Positions 36,510-47,438 of a stretch of 64,000 nucleotides of DNA are shown here, piece by piece. The notes under the pieces are model-generated. The model was given only the letters and a program-made list of their open reading frames with translations, did no database searches and was not told the origin of the DNA. The DNA is from Camarhynchus parvulus (lineage: Eukaryota > Chordata > Aves > Passeriformes > Thraupidae), in assembly GCF_901933205.1 (NCBI RefSeq), contig NC_044572.1:89370965-89434964 (forward strand). The letters run 5' to 3'. Both the position numbers and the translations under genes were made by a program. How positions within the stretch are numbered: position 1 is the stretch's first letter; each line of letters begins with the position of its first letter.

Positions 36510-38626
36510 AGGAGGCTTGGTGTTTTTAAAGAACTTAAACAATGGGGATACTGAAGCATACAGTCACCCCAGGACATCTTTGTAGCTCTAGTGTATGTTG
36601 GTTTAGTCTTTGAAGCTCCTACTTCTTTGCAAAGCAGACTATAAATCTTCCCCATAGTCAGAGAAAGAACAGCTAGTAGAATCTTCAAGTGTTGTTCATT
36701 TGGGTCATCTCCTAGCCAAAGCAATTCCAAAAAGCTTGGAAGAGTGATTGATAAAGAAAGAATCTGCTCTCTATGTGAACAAAAGCTTCCTGGCCCTTCA
36801 AGATGCCTAATAAGAATTGTTGGATTAAATGTCTACAAGGAGATGGTGGCACAAGCAATTTGCTATGACAGAAAAGTTTCATCCAAAGCTCAGGATATAA
36901 AGATGTACAGAATTAAAAGTTTCTGGAAGATCACATTTGAAATGGACTGTATTAAGACTTAAGTATCATATCAAGAAAAGTAATGAGGGCTCTTATGTTA
37001 GGCTATAAGTACATCCAAATTTGCTGGAAGAACCTGGCTTCTTGGCTCATTCATTATGTCACAGAGAGCACCATAAGCACCTATGGCACCTCTGTGCGTC
37101 ACAATCTCTTTTACATGGCAAGAAGACTTCTAGGAAAGTTTTCATGAAGCCTTCTTATATTCAACATTCCAATGCAATTTTTCTCTGTGTAGTAATGCTT
37201 TAAATAAAAAAATGTTATTTAAAATGAAAAAAAAAATCACAGTGCTACATTTCAAACTGATCAAGCTCCTATCTAGTCAATCTAATGGATTTTTGAAATT
37301 TTTTGATCAGTTTAATTCTTGGAATCAAACCTAGATCAGTAAGTATTCACAGCTGGTTGAAAAACAGTTAACTATCAACTAATGAAACAAAGCACTGTGG
37401 AACAAGACTAAAACCAGTAAGATTGAAATCATGCATCACAACTTATCAACACACAGAATGATATTCACTTCGCTATTCACTGCATGAGTATGCACTGCAC
37501 AGAAAAGAACATACACTTTGTTGTTCACACCTATATTTACTTCCCCGTATGTAGTACATACAGTATAGTCCTCAAAAAGTTTCTGAATTTATTTAACATG
37601 TAAGGCTTTTCCTTTGTGAATCTGTTTGCAAGTTGTGAGCTGTGTGTATTGATGAATGCAATAAATTCAGATTACATGCTGTTGTGCTATTAAACCATTA
37701 AGCCTTTGTCGGACTTGAATCCTTTCCAGACAGCACTTAGGCGCATTTCAGAGGACTGAATAATTCAGAAAATGTTACCAAGAGTCAATATGGATGATAC
37801 TACTTTGCTTTTTTAAGATTATGAGACTTCAGCCATATGGATATGAGCTGTTCTGGGTCACACGCCCCTGAGGATCAGAGGACAGACCCCCAATCATTTT
37901 ATTTACAACCACAGACACAGCCCTTTGGAACAGTACTAAATATAGAAACAGAACCAAAATATCATCCACTTCTAAAGTGGGTAGTCTGACTCCTCTTCAT
38001 TTTGCTCATTGGCAAGTGGCTGTTTCATAATTCCTTTACTGCCAGTGAGGAAGTGACTGAGAAGCTGCCTAGTGGTCAGCACATAAGCCTTGTGCACTTA
38101 CTTGTTTGTCTCTGCAATTCTCACTCTGTAAAATCATTTCTCTTCTGGTCTATCACAGACAGGAAAAAAGGACAAATCCTAAATTTGCTTTTAAGGAGAG
38201 ATAGGCCCTTACCTGAGGTCTTGATGAACTTGTTAGAGGATGCTGTATTTTTATGTCAGGGATGCTCCAGAAAATGATCCATGCAACATAATTCTACTTG
38301 TCAATAAAATGTTAAACACAAAGATGTATGAGGCTATTGCTAGTTTAATTAAATATATAAGATACTGCATTATTTTCTCATTAGAACAGTGATCTAAGGT
38401 GAAATTCTACTCACTTAAATACTATAATAAAATAGAGCAGCAACAATAAAAGACAGCTTCTACTTAGATACACCCAAACTGAAATCATACAGAGTGGCAA
38501 TAAAACCATGTTGATACCAGACTGGTAGGTATTTAAAATTTGAACCACAGAAGTCACAATTTTTTTCCCTGAACTCATTTAAATATTCTAAATATCATAA
38601 ACATAAGTCCACACCTCTTCAATTAA

Positions 38627-38632
<6 letters not shown>
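36510..38632. other. single-copy DNA, no gene seen
   Basis: Short frames only. The block 37640-37830 reads as possible conserved noncoding DNA (mixed composition, words such as CAATAAATTCAGATTACATG). No repeat family recognised. Confidence 0.5.

Positions 38633-38677
<45 letters not shown>
38633..38677. repeat. (TA)n microsatellite
   Basis: An uninterrupted run of TA dinucleotides, about 22 units, flanked by T-rich sequence on the left and TTCATATG on the right. Purity suggests it is young and probably length-variable between individuals. Confidence 0.97.
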
Positions 38678-38680
<3 letters not shown>

Positions 38681-40784
38681 TATGTATTGTTTTCAGAGAG
38701 CAGTTGAAATGTTGTATAGGTACCATATAATATTACATTACTGGAACCCTATGTGTCTTTTTTAGCACTCATTTTTGGAACATGACATAATTTTGTTTAC
38801 AAAAATTACTTGCATGCATTCCGTTTATTGAAAATTTTAAAAAATTCTTTTTTTTTTTTAATTAGCATCTCAGGGTTATTGGATTTTGCTTTTGTTTTGA
38901 AGGATGTAACTGTTTTATTAAAAGAATAAGTAATCAGCTCCAAATAATGTATCATCATACCAACCTTTCAGGGCACAAAAGATACAGTTCTTACTGAAAC
39001 TGCTCAAACTACAAAGCTGAGTCTCTTGAACATGATAGAGGTGCAAAAGAGAATTTTAAGCACCTGTGTTTCCAGTAACACTTTTCAAGGAAAAAGTTGC
39101 ATTCTGACTCTGAGAGTCTTAGAAACATTTGATTAAGATAGGTACGAGTCCCTCCCTCCTGTCTGTCAGAGAATAGTACAGCTAAAGGTCTGGGCATGCA
39201 GAAGGTATACCTGGAGATATATAAAATGACTCTAGCTTGTTTTTACTTCTCACTCCTCATTTCATGATGATATTTTTTACAGTATAAAGAAAAAACAATA
39301 TGATATATGACATACTACTCTATAGAATAAATATATTTCTCTAAATAGAGGAGTTGTTTTTAAACAACTTATATGCGTAGCCATTATGATACCTCAGATC
39401 TTTTCTTTCCTAAATTAGCATCTTTTGGGTCTGATTTTGTTGGAAACAGCGTGGGGACATTTTGCATGGCAAATTTTATTAAATGCCATGCCTTGAAAGT
39501 GTAAGTATTTTCTGAAGTATGGGAAAAAATATTCTCCTTCTCATAACTCTACAGAAAGTCATCCATAATGATGAATGATCAAACAACGTATATGCAGGGA
39601 ATATGGATTTTGAAATATTATTCTCTATTATACTGGGGTATTCTATGACTTTCCATGTAATATTATTTATTCAGAGTATTAGGAAAAAAAATTACAAAGT
39701 AGTCTATATTTTATATTTTGGGCATTTAAAGTGTGTCCAGTTATCAGGAGAAAGCCCAATTGGTTTCATGATTTATCAGCCTCTGTATTTCAGTCACATG
39801 CCCGTGAGACAATAGCATGACTTGAAATTTGCACAGGCTGTCTGTATATTATGCTGCTGTGAGTAAATTTATATTTTAGGAAAGTATATACCCTACTTGC
39901 ATTTAAAACAGAGACAAAACTCATACTGATTTCCATGGGAAACAAACTTGGATCAATGACTAAGATTTTCAATACCTGAATTTAAGTTTCTAAAACCAGT
40001 ATTCAGTCATATAAAGAAACTGCCTGATTTTCAGAACTACAGAGCTCCAGAAACCACTTGTTGAGATTTAAAGTTTTGTGAGTTCATTTTTTTTAATAAA
40101 ACAGGTCATGTATTTGTGTATTTAGAGGTAGACTTTAAGGATCTAAATTTAGGCTCCTATTTTAAAAATTCTTGGCCTAGAAATTTTGGAGATATTTTGT
40201 TTCACACATTATTGACACAGTGGTTCAGGAAGTGAGATGAATTTTATATCCTACATTACAGCCCTAGTTGTCTACAAAGTTGTTTTTCAATAGTGTCTGC
40301 CAAATATATTTACTTGTGGCTGGTTTTAGTACAAGTTATTCAGATTATAATTCTACAATAAATTAGTAAAAGTTATGGTGCATTTTCATATTAAAAAAAT
40401 ACATTTCAATACTTCAGCTATATCAGGTTTTATCCCTGCACATGCTCTGAGGAGTTTTGCTCCCCTAGTGTTCCCATAAACCTATATCATTGCTCACAGG
40501 TTTCATTCTTTACACATACACCTCACTCTTTATATCTAAATGAATATTAATATTGAAAACCATGTTGGGATTGATACACACAGACAAAATTACAAGAATT
40601 TTATCCAAAATGTGTATCATTAATATATATTATATTCTGTAAAAGGTGCTCCTTTCTGTCTTTCAGATGGAAAATCTTAAAGAATCAAAAAGAAGTAAAA
40701 CTGTATACAAATATAAACCAGAAATATCTTAAAAATATAAAATTATTAGGTACTGTAGTGAAAGTATGTGAATGTTTGGACAAA
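38678..40784. other. AT-rich DNA with one possible unclassified old repeat
   Basis: No gene recognised. At about 40020-40190 the sequence contains TGCCTGATTTTCAGAAC and later TTTAAGGATCTAAATTTAGG then CTCCTATTTTAAAAATTC and TTGGCC. These words recall an old amniote interspersed repeat in which TTTAGG...CTAAAT motifs alternate and end in AAAATCTTGGCC-like sequence. The match is weak and I do not name a family. Confidence 0.35.
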
Positions 40785-41452
40785 TCACAGAATCAAAGAA
40801 TCAGTTGAGTTGAAAAGGACCCACAAGGATAGACAAGTCCAACTCCTTACGCTGCACAGGACACCCCAAGGGTCACACCATGTGCCCAAGAGCACTGTCC
40901 AAACGCTTCTTGAACTCTCTCAGGTTGGTGCTGTGACCACTCCCCTGAGGAGCCTCTTCTAGTGCCCAACCACCCCCTGAGGGAAGAACTTTTCCTGATA
41001 TCCAATCTAAACTTCCCCAGGCCTAACTTCAGACCATTCCCTCAGGTCCTGTCACTGGTCCTATCACAGAGAAGAGAACAGTGTCTGCTGCTCCTCTTTC
41101 CCTCACAGGGAAGTTATAACTGCAAAGAGGTTTCTCCTCAGTCTCCTCCAGGCAGCACAGACCAAATGACCTCAGCTATTCCTCATACAGCTTCCTCTTT
41201 ACCATCTTCATAGCCCTCCTTTGGATACTCTCAAATAGTTTAATAAGTCTAATAGTTCAACAATAATATCTTTCTTATATTGTGGTGCCCAAAACTGCCC
41301 CCAGCACTTGAGGAGAGGCTGCACTAGTGCAAAACTGGAGCAGGACAATCCCCTCCCTCGACTAGCTGGTGACCCACCCCAGAACACACTGCTGACTCAT
41401 GTTCAACTTTTGGTCAACCAGGATCCCAGGTTCCTTTCTGCAGCATGGCTTT
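40785..41452 (-). mobile_element. CR1 LINE 3' portion, minus strand, distinct subfamily
   Basis: On the plus strand it starts TCACAGAATCAAAGAATCAG (3' terminal octamers), then GAGTTGAAAAGGACCCACAA, GTCCAACTCCTTACGCTGC, AGGACACCCCAAGGGTCACA, TGATATCCAATCTAAACTTC, GTGGTGCCCAAAACTGCC and GGTCAACCAGGATCCCAGG. This is about 670 bases of the reverse complement of CR1 ORF2 C-terminus plus 3' end. The 'ggacccacaaggat...tccaactcct' 3' end differs from the other copies here, indicating another CR1 subfamily. Near 41232-41262 it has an A/T-rich expansion. No intact frame; the plus-strand frames at 40768-41556 are shadows. Confidence 0.92.
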
Positions 41453-42384
41453 TGTTATTAATTATAGAAATTTGCAATTATAAATATACAAATAAATGTG
41501 TTCCAGTTGCTGTCCTCAGCTTTTTAGATTTTTGCCTTCTGACTAGAAAATTTTAAAGCCAAATTTCTACACAGTGATGAGTTTAGCCATCTTTAAATAT
41601 GAGGAAGTGATTAGGGCAAGAATAAGAACCTGAGAGCCTAAGAACCTCTGTTCTGAGACACAATATTTTGGAAAAAATTTTAAAAAGGCTTTATTGTGAA
41701 GAACAGAGAAATGTGTAAATTAGCACAGAATTTTATACCTCACAATCCCTTACATTTCACATTTTATTTGTAGTAGCATTTTTAATGTTGAGTTCTTATT
41801 TGCAGAGACGATGTGTATGTGTAGTAAGTTGGGTCAATTCATAAGAATATATTGAATATTTGCATCAAATACACTATTTTTAATATGTATTATGATGTTT
41901 GATTTCTTAATAGCAAATGCAGAATATGTATATGGTAAGACGATATTCAAGACAAAAATATGGGCTGCTTTAGCTGAGAAACATTTCATACTTCAAGTAT
42001 CTGTATCCCAAACTCAAGTTGAATTTCAACAATTATATTTCATATGCCTTTTCACAGTCAGGTGGTAACTTTGCAATTCTCTTATGACAGAAGGATAGCT
42101 GAAATTTCTTTTCACCAGAAGTATTTAAAATCAGTGAAGTGGGCTCTTCTGATTGTTCCATTAAATTGAAGTACAAATGTCCAAATCAAGTAGATCAAGT
42201 CTATCAGAAACACTTGGGTCTGAAAATACTTTTTGATTTAAAAAATTCTTTAGAAAAAGTTAATTAATGAAAAAAAATCATTATCAATTTATTGTTTGGT
42301 TTCAGCTGCTGAAAATGTGAATTCAGTCTTAAGTGTTGGATTGGTGAGTTACTGATGAGACTGTGTGGAACCTCCATTTAGGGA
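41453..42384. other. AT-rich single-copy DNA, no gene seen
   Basis: Nothing beyond chance frames and short A/T runs recognised. Confidence 0.6.
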
Positions 42385-42478
42385 ATTTGGCTGGACACAG
42401 CCCTGAGTCATGTGATCCATGTTGACCCTTAGGCAACCTCCAGAGGTCCTTTGCAATCTAAATTTTTCTGTGATTCTG
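42385..42478 (+). mobile_element. worn CR1 LINE 3' end, plus strand
   Basis: GTGATCCATGTTGACCC is poorly matched, but CAACCTCCAGAGGTCCTTTG followed by CAATCTAAATTTTTCTGTG and ATTCTGAA is the standard CR1 3' end of the 'gacctccagaggtcccttcc' type with one and a half terminal octamers. It ends immediately before AT-rich single-copy DNA. Confidence 0.75.
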
Positions 42479-43026
42479 AAACTGCTCTTTCTCTCTTCAA
42501 TATCAAAATGCAATTTCCAACTAATTATAGAGAAATTTGCAAAGTTTATGTATTTTCTGAATATGCTGTAATTTATGGATCCAGCTATTTCTTTGATGTC
42601 TTTTCTTCATACAACCAGAAAAGAAATAATATCTCTGGTAATGCTTTGAAGGTTTTTCTCTTCTGAAGAGAAATGCTTTATGAGACTCTCTGGACAAGCT
42701 TCTCTGAGGAGAGCAGAGACTAAATGAACAGCCTAAAGCAGCAATCAACTGAATCAACAAACTAATAGCAGCAATCAGTTCCCACAAGGACATTTCTTCT
42801 ATAGCACAAAGGATACTTAGATATGTAAAGATAATGAAATGGAAGACTCATCATTTAGCACAGACTCCTGAGTAATACTTTCACTGAAAAACAGCAGAGT
42901 CATTGCCATATGAGAATGGATTACACTCACTAAATATATTTAAAATCCCTACACTGATAGGAGCACTTCATATTCCTCTTCCTGTTTTCTACATATCTCA
43001 AACAAGACAACAAGACTTCCAGAGAG

Positions 43027-43070
43027 CTGTGCCATGCCTTGGACTCAAATACTGTGCCATGCTTTGGACT
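43027..43070. repeat. 25-base tandem duplication
   Basis: CTGTGCCATGCCTTGGACT at 43027-43045 recurs at 43052-43070 with one change (18 of 19). Two units only, consistent with a single slippage or short duplication. Confidence 0.85.
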
Positions 43071-43106
43071 TCAGCACGAAGATTCATTAACACAGCTTAG
43101 CCAAAC

Positions 43107-43137
43107 TTATGTATGACAGCTGACCTGTCATACATAA
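43107..43137. repeat. perfect 13-base inverted repeat
   Basis: TTATGTATGACAG (43107-43119) and its exact reverse complement CTGTCATACATAA (43125-43137) are separated by CTGAC. It lies 36 bases after the tandem duplication. No element boundary or target duplication was found around it. Confidence 0.9.
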
Positions 43138-44779
43138 CCCCGTGTGTATTCCTAGACCGCCAAAAATGTGAAAAAAAATCTAACAATTTCATGTGGGTTT
43201 CTCTCAACAATTTTTTAGCTACTATGTTTCGTCTCATATTTACCACAGGTTGGTTGGGTATGTTGACAATTACAGTTATTATATATCTATTAATTAAACT
43301 CATAGTGTGTCTGAATTCTTAGAGCAGAGAACAAACAAAGACACAAGGACTCAAGCAGGAGCCAGCCATAAACTTGGGTTGAGTGTTTTGCAAAAATCAC
43401 TTTGTTCCTACTTTATTTCTGTAACTTGAATCTCTGGCTAGTAGGACATCTTTTTTCCTGCCATTGGTGAATTTCAAGAGATGGTGCATTCCCTCACTTT
43501 TTAAACTGTCTGGAAGTTGGATTTGTTTACAGCTACCTTCTTATAATTTGACCAGAGCAGCATTTCCTGCTTAGGCTTTAAGGAGCGTTTGCTTTTTCCA
43601 CATTCATGTGTGTCTCCCTATACAGTAAATGTTTCCGTCATGGTGGAGACAATTTCCAAACATTCATGTTTGAAAAAAAGGAAAAACCCAAATGGAACCT
43701 ATGCATATATTACAGACATATTTTGACATGTAGTCTGACCCACTCAACTGATTTTCAGTCAATGAGTAAGTAAATCACCAGGTGTATCACTAGGCTACCA
43801 GGTATTGATTTGCTTGCTAACTTAACTCACAGTAGATGAAGGTTGGCCTTGAGCTGGAGATCAGGGACTATTTTTTTCTGTATGTCTCTAGAGTCAAGAT
43901 CCATTCTTCAGCCATTAAAATGTGTGAAATAAGCTAGTAACTAGTAAGAAAATATAAAATAAATAAATACATACATGTAATGGAAGCATATGAAGGACAA
44001 CATTGAGGTACCCCAAAACTTGCAACCCTGTAGGAGGCTGTGGATACTTGTATACTTTTTGCGCCTAGTATTGCAGTTTTTGCTGATGGAAAACTACCAT
44101 CAACATTAGATCAAGCCTTATAATGGCACCACATTCAAAGTACTTAATTTGAGAGTCCTCTGGAGTCCCAATTCAGAGGTCACCCCTGCCATTTCAAAGG
44201 AGAATGCTACAGGGACATCAAACAGAGAATCCATTCCCAGCAACAAATATTTAATGCATTCTATTAGTTCGTGTTTAATGTGTAGCTGTAGCTTACAGAA
44301 TTTTAAAATAAAACAAAACCATGCATTACACTTTTGGAAACAGAAAGTTATTCATGGTCTTTTCCCTGTAATTTTTCTGGTCTTCAGATGCTGGCAGCTG
44401 AGAAACATATAATGTTCCTTTCAGCTGCATAACTCTCCTTCTAGCGATTAATTACTTAGATACTTCGGAATAAATAGGATGTAAAGAAATACCTAACAAA
44501 AGCCTAATGCATCTCCAATGATGGAACCCTGTGCTATGCCTGAGATGAATATCCTTTTCAATTTTTTTTTGAAAGACAAGCAGATTATTCAAAATTATGG
44601 CAATCAGATACTGGCAGAGAAGAAAAATAGCGATATGCTGAACAGAAACCACTTAAATGCTGCGAGTCTTGATAATATAATATTTCCACAACTGTTTCTG
44701 TTTAAAACTAATAAAAATAAACATAAAACATTCCCTTCTCCTCCTATCAAATTCATTACTTTGAGCGACAAAATGACAA

Positions 44780-46220
44780 AATGATTAGCTGTTAATAAGG
44801 CCCTGGTTTAAAAGATTGACTGACATTGCATTACTCATTTAATTTCCGCTTCTCCTAGGTTTTTTTTTTCCTTCCTCTAAGCACAGAGGGAATTAATATT
44901 ATCACATCAAAGGCCTCCCTCTAAATGGGGGAGAAAAATCATTTAAAAGGACAGAGGCTGTGATTATTCAAACTAGGTTATTTGCACCTTGTATATATAA
45001 CGATATCATGCTACAACTTCATTTTGTTCAAATTGCTGTCAGTCACTAATAGAAGAAATTTGCTTCCGTTTTATCAGTGCTATTGTGTTCAGTCAGATTT
45101 GTGGGTGTAGGACGGGGAGTTCAGGCTGGGCATTAAACATGAAATCTGATAAGAGGGATATGAGGAACGGGGAGTAAGGAAGGTACAGAGCAAAGGAAGA
45201 CTGATTGTGAATCCAGCATTCAGAATGCAAATGCCTCCCCACCCCACCTTTCTTCGTGATTTTCTTCCCTCTCTCTGCATGTTGTTTTTATTTAAAGACA
45301 CAGATACAACCACAAACTAAAGTGCAAGCATGAGCCTCTGTGGAATATGAGATTTAGCAATACAACTCTGTGCTCTGGTGATTTTATTTCCTTTCACTTT
45401 GATTCCTGACAGACAAATTATTCTAGGGATGATTTAACACCTAAAGATGTATGTCATATTCCATAAAATAGTTGTATCAGTGGGAAAAATTATGAGTGGC
45501 ACAACCCCTGGCCTAGCAACATCCAATGATCTATCAGCATTTAACTCTTGGCAGATTGAATTATTGCCCTTCCTAACTGTAACTGTGTTAGGGTTTGCAT
45601 GACAAACAGTCCTCTTGTCAAATATTTATCCTTCCTCCTAAAAAAAAAAAAGAAAAAAGAAAGGGGTAGGGGGGCATAGAGGGACAGGGAAAATAAAAAA
45701 AAAAAAAAGATTGACTAGGATAAGGAGGGGGAATATAAGTGGTAAAAGACCAACCACAGCATGAAATATGAAACATAAATCACAGGGGTCAGGGAGAGCA
45801 GGGGAACTTGGTTACTAAGGCTCCAGATGGATTAAATAATGCACGTCCTGAGGGAGGGTGGGAAGGCGAGCACTAAAATAATAACAGAACAGAATGCTCC
45901 TGTGTCGAAAGGTTTGAAGACAAGCCTTGTTAATTCAGAAAACAGCAGAGTTAAATTAGCCCAGGTCCCTGTGAAAAGCAGTGTTACATATTGTGCAGAG
46001 AGATAAATTTTCACCCACTCTCTCCAATAAACTGGCCACTGACAGGTGACTGCTGTGAGTAGTTCATTAAAATGTCCAATTCATGAGAGACTCTCAAAAT
46101 TTATAATGCTTCCTATAGACAACGGGGTCAAGTTCAATGAGAAAGGAAGAGAGCAAAGTAACTAAAGGAATTATTCACTAATTACCTTTTAAACACATTT
46201 GCATTTTTTTTTCCAACAAG
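44780..46220. other. candidate conserved noncoding region
   Basis: Several stretches have the mixed, homeobox-site-rich texture of vertebrate enhancers: CTGACATTGCATTACTCATT near 44820, TGTCAGTCACTAATAG near 45036, GGCACAACCCCTGGCC near 45497, CTGTTAATAAGGCCC and CCAATAAACTGGCCACTGAC near 46024. No repeats except the purine tract at 45640-45738. Inference from texture only. Confidence 0.3.
45640..45738. repeat. purine-rich low-complexity tract
   Basis: Two A runs (12 or more bases each) bracket GGGGTAGGGGGGCATAGAGG and are followed by AAGGAGGGGGAATA. The G-runs could allow quadruplex-like folding on the plus strand, but spacing is irregular. No fixed repeat unit. Confidence 0.75.
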
Positions 46221-47342
46221 TATTAACTTGCTTTTAATGCCTCTGGGTTTATGGCTTTAAATCAGAGAGAGAGATCAGAGTTCAGCACACATCCCTGTTT
46301 TCATTGTCCTCTGGATGGAAGATTTTTGAACATGTAAGACCATGTGCTAAAGCCCTCAGAGTAAATGATTTTAGAAGATATAGGATCAGACGTTTAGCAG
46401 GGAATGGAAGAGTTATGACAATTTTAATTAGCTTTCATTTACCTGTAAGCCAAGAATATATACTGAAGTTCAGTAATTATGAGTGGAGTGGATAGAACTG
46501 TATATTATGAAAAATTACTGGACACCTATTAAAAAAGCATAGAATGACTTTATTGTGTTATCAGGGATGAAATATCTTTCCCTAATGAGATAAGTAAAGT
46601 TGAATTTCTTTGCAAAATTTCAGCCGTAACAGTTATCCTATTCCAGAAATATTCTAAAATTTGAATGTGTTTTAGACAAGAAAAGGTACAAATGTATATC
46701 CTATAAGACTTGGAGCAAGGACAATGGCAGGAAAACAGTGCATGGCATTTGTTTCCTTTTGAAAATCTTCCTTGAAAATCACCAGGGTAAAGATTTATCT
46801 TTACACACATTGCATGGTAATCTGGGCATGCTCATCTATGCCTATGGATGAGTAGGACTTTTCATGAAATTGTAGCTTTAGGCTGCTTCCAGCTGGGCCA
46901 GGTTTGCCATCTGCAAAGCCTTCTAGCATAGAGTTTAGTCTTGGTCTTAGTCCACACATAGGTGGCAATTATTGCTGCCTGTTTCCCCATTAGCTCATCC
47001 TTGAATCCTGAGAAGGCATAAAACCCAGAAAGCTTTTGTTTCTAATTGTCACTACAAGAGGAATACATATAGTCTGGGACAGTTTTGAGTATGTCTGTCT
47101 TTGGACTGTCTCCTGAAGGAAAGTAGTGGTGGGTTGTTAGAACACGAGGGCTGACAGGGCGACATGAGGGAGGGAACAACTGATTCAAGGGGGTGGAAGA
47201 GTCCTTTTAGTCAAAAGAACAGGGAAATATTATTTGTTGAAAATTATGAGAAATAAGAGAGAAGCCTGAATGACTCAACGGAAGGTTGGAGAAGGATCCC
47301 AGAGGCATTAGCAGAAAATCTCAGAAAGACAAAGACAAAATG
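46221..47342. other. single-copy DNA, no gene seen
   Basis: No gene recognised. The part 47090-47340 is purine-leaning and directly precedes a CR1 end, but I could not match it to CR1 or to an LTR. Confidence 0.5.
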
Positions 47343-47438
47343 TGGTTTAGTTGATGGGAAGGTTAGGTTATAGGTTGGACTAGATGATCTTAATGGTCCG
47401 TTCCAACCTAGTTCATTCTGTGATTCTGTGATTCTGTA
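47343..47438 (+). mobile_element. CR1 LINE 3' end, plus strand
   Basis: TGGTTTAGTTGATGGGAAGG, then TTATAGGTTGGACTAGATG, ATCTTAATGGTCCGTTCC and CATTCTGTGATTCTGTGATT. The 'ggttggactagatgatctta' core and nearly three terminal octamers are well preserved, making this one of the younger copies. Only about 95 bases remain. Confidence 0.9.

Larger units (their letters stand above)
42479..44779. other. single-copy DNA with a small repeat/hairpin cluster
   Basis: No gene recognised. Holds the 25-base tandem duplication and the 13-base hairpin listed next. Frames such as 42521-42793 minus and 43113-43322 plus show no domain; the second is hydrophobic by AT-rich composition. Confidence 0.5.

Noticed and set aside
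40768..41556. Chain of plus-strand frames at 40768-41556
   Set aside because: They are antisense shadows of the minus-strand CR1 copy at 40785-41452 and its flank.
47090..47340. Possible solo LTR before the CR1 tail
   Set aside because: No TG...CA ends with flanking duplication, no polyadenylation signal in place, and no retroviral motif recognised; left as unclassified.
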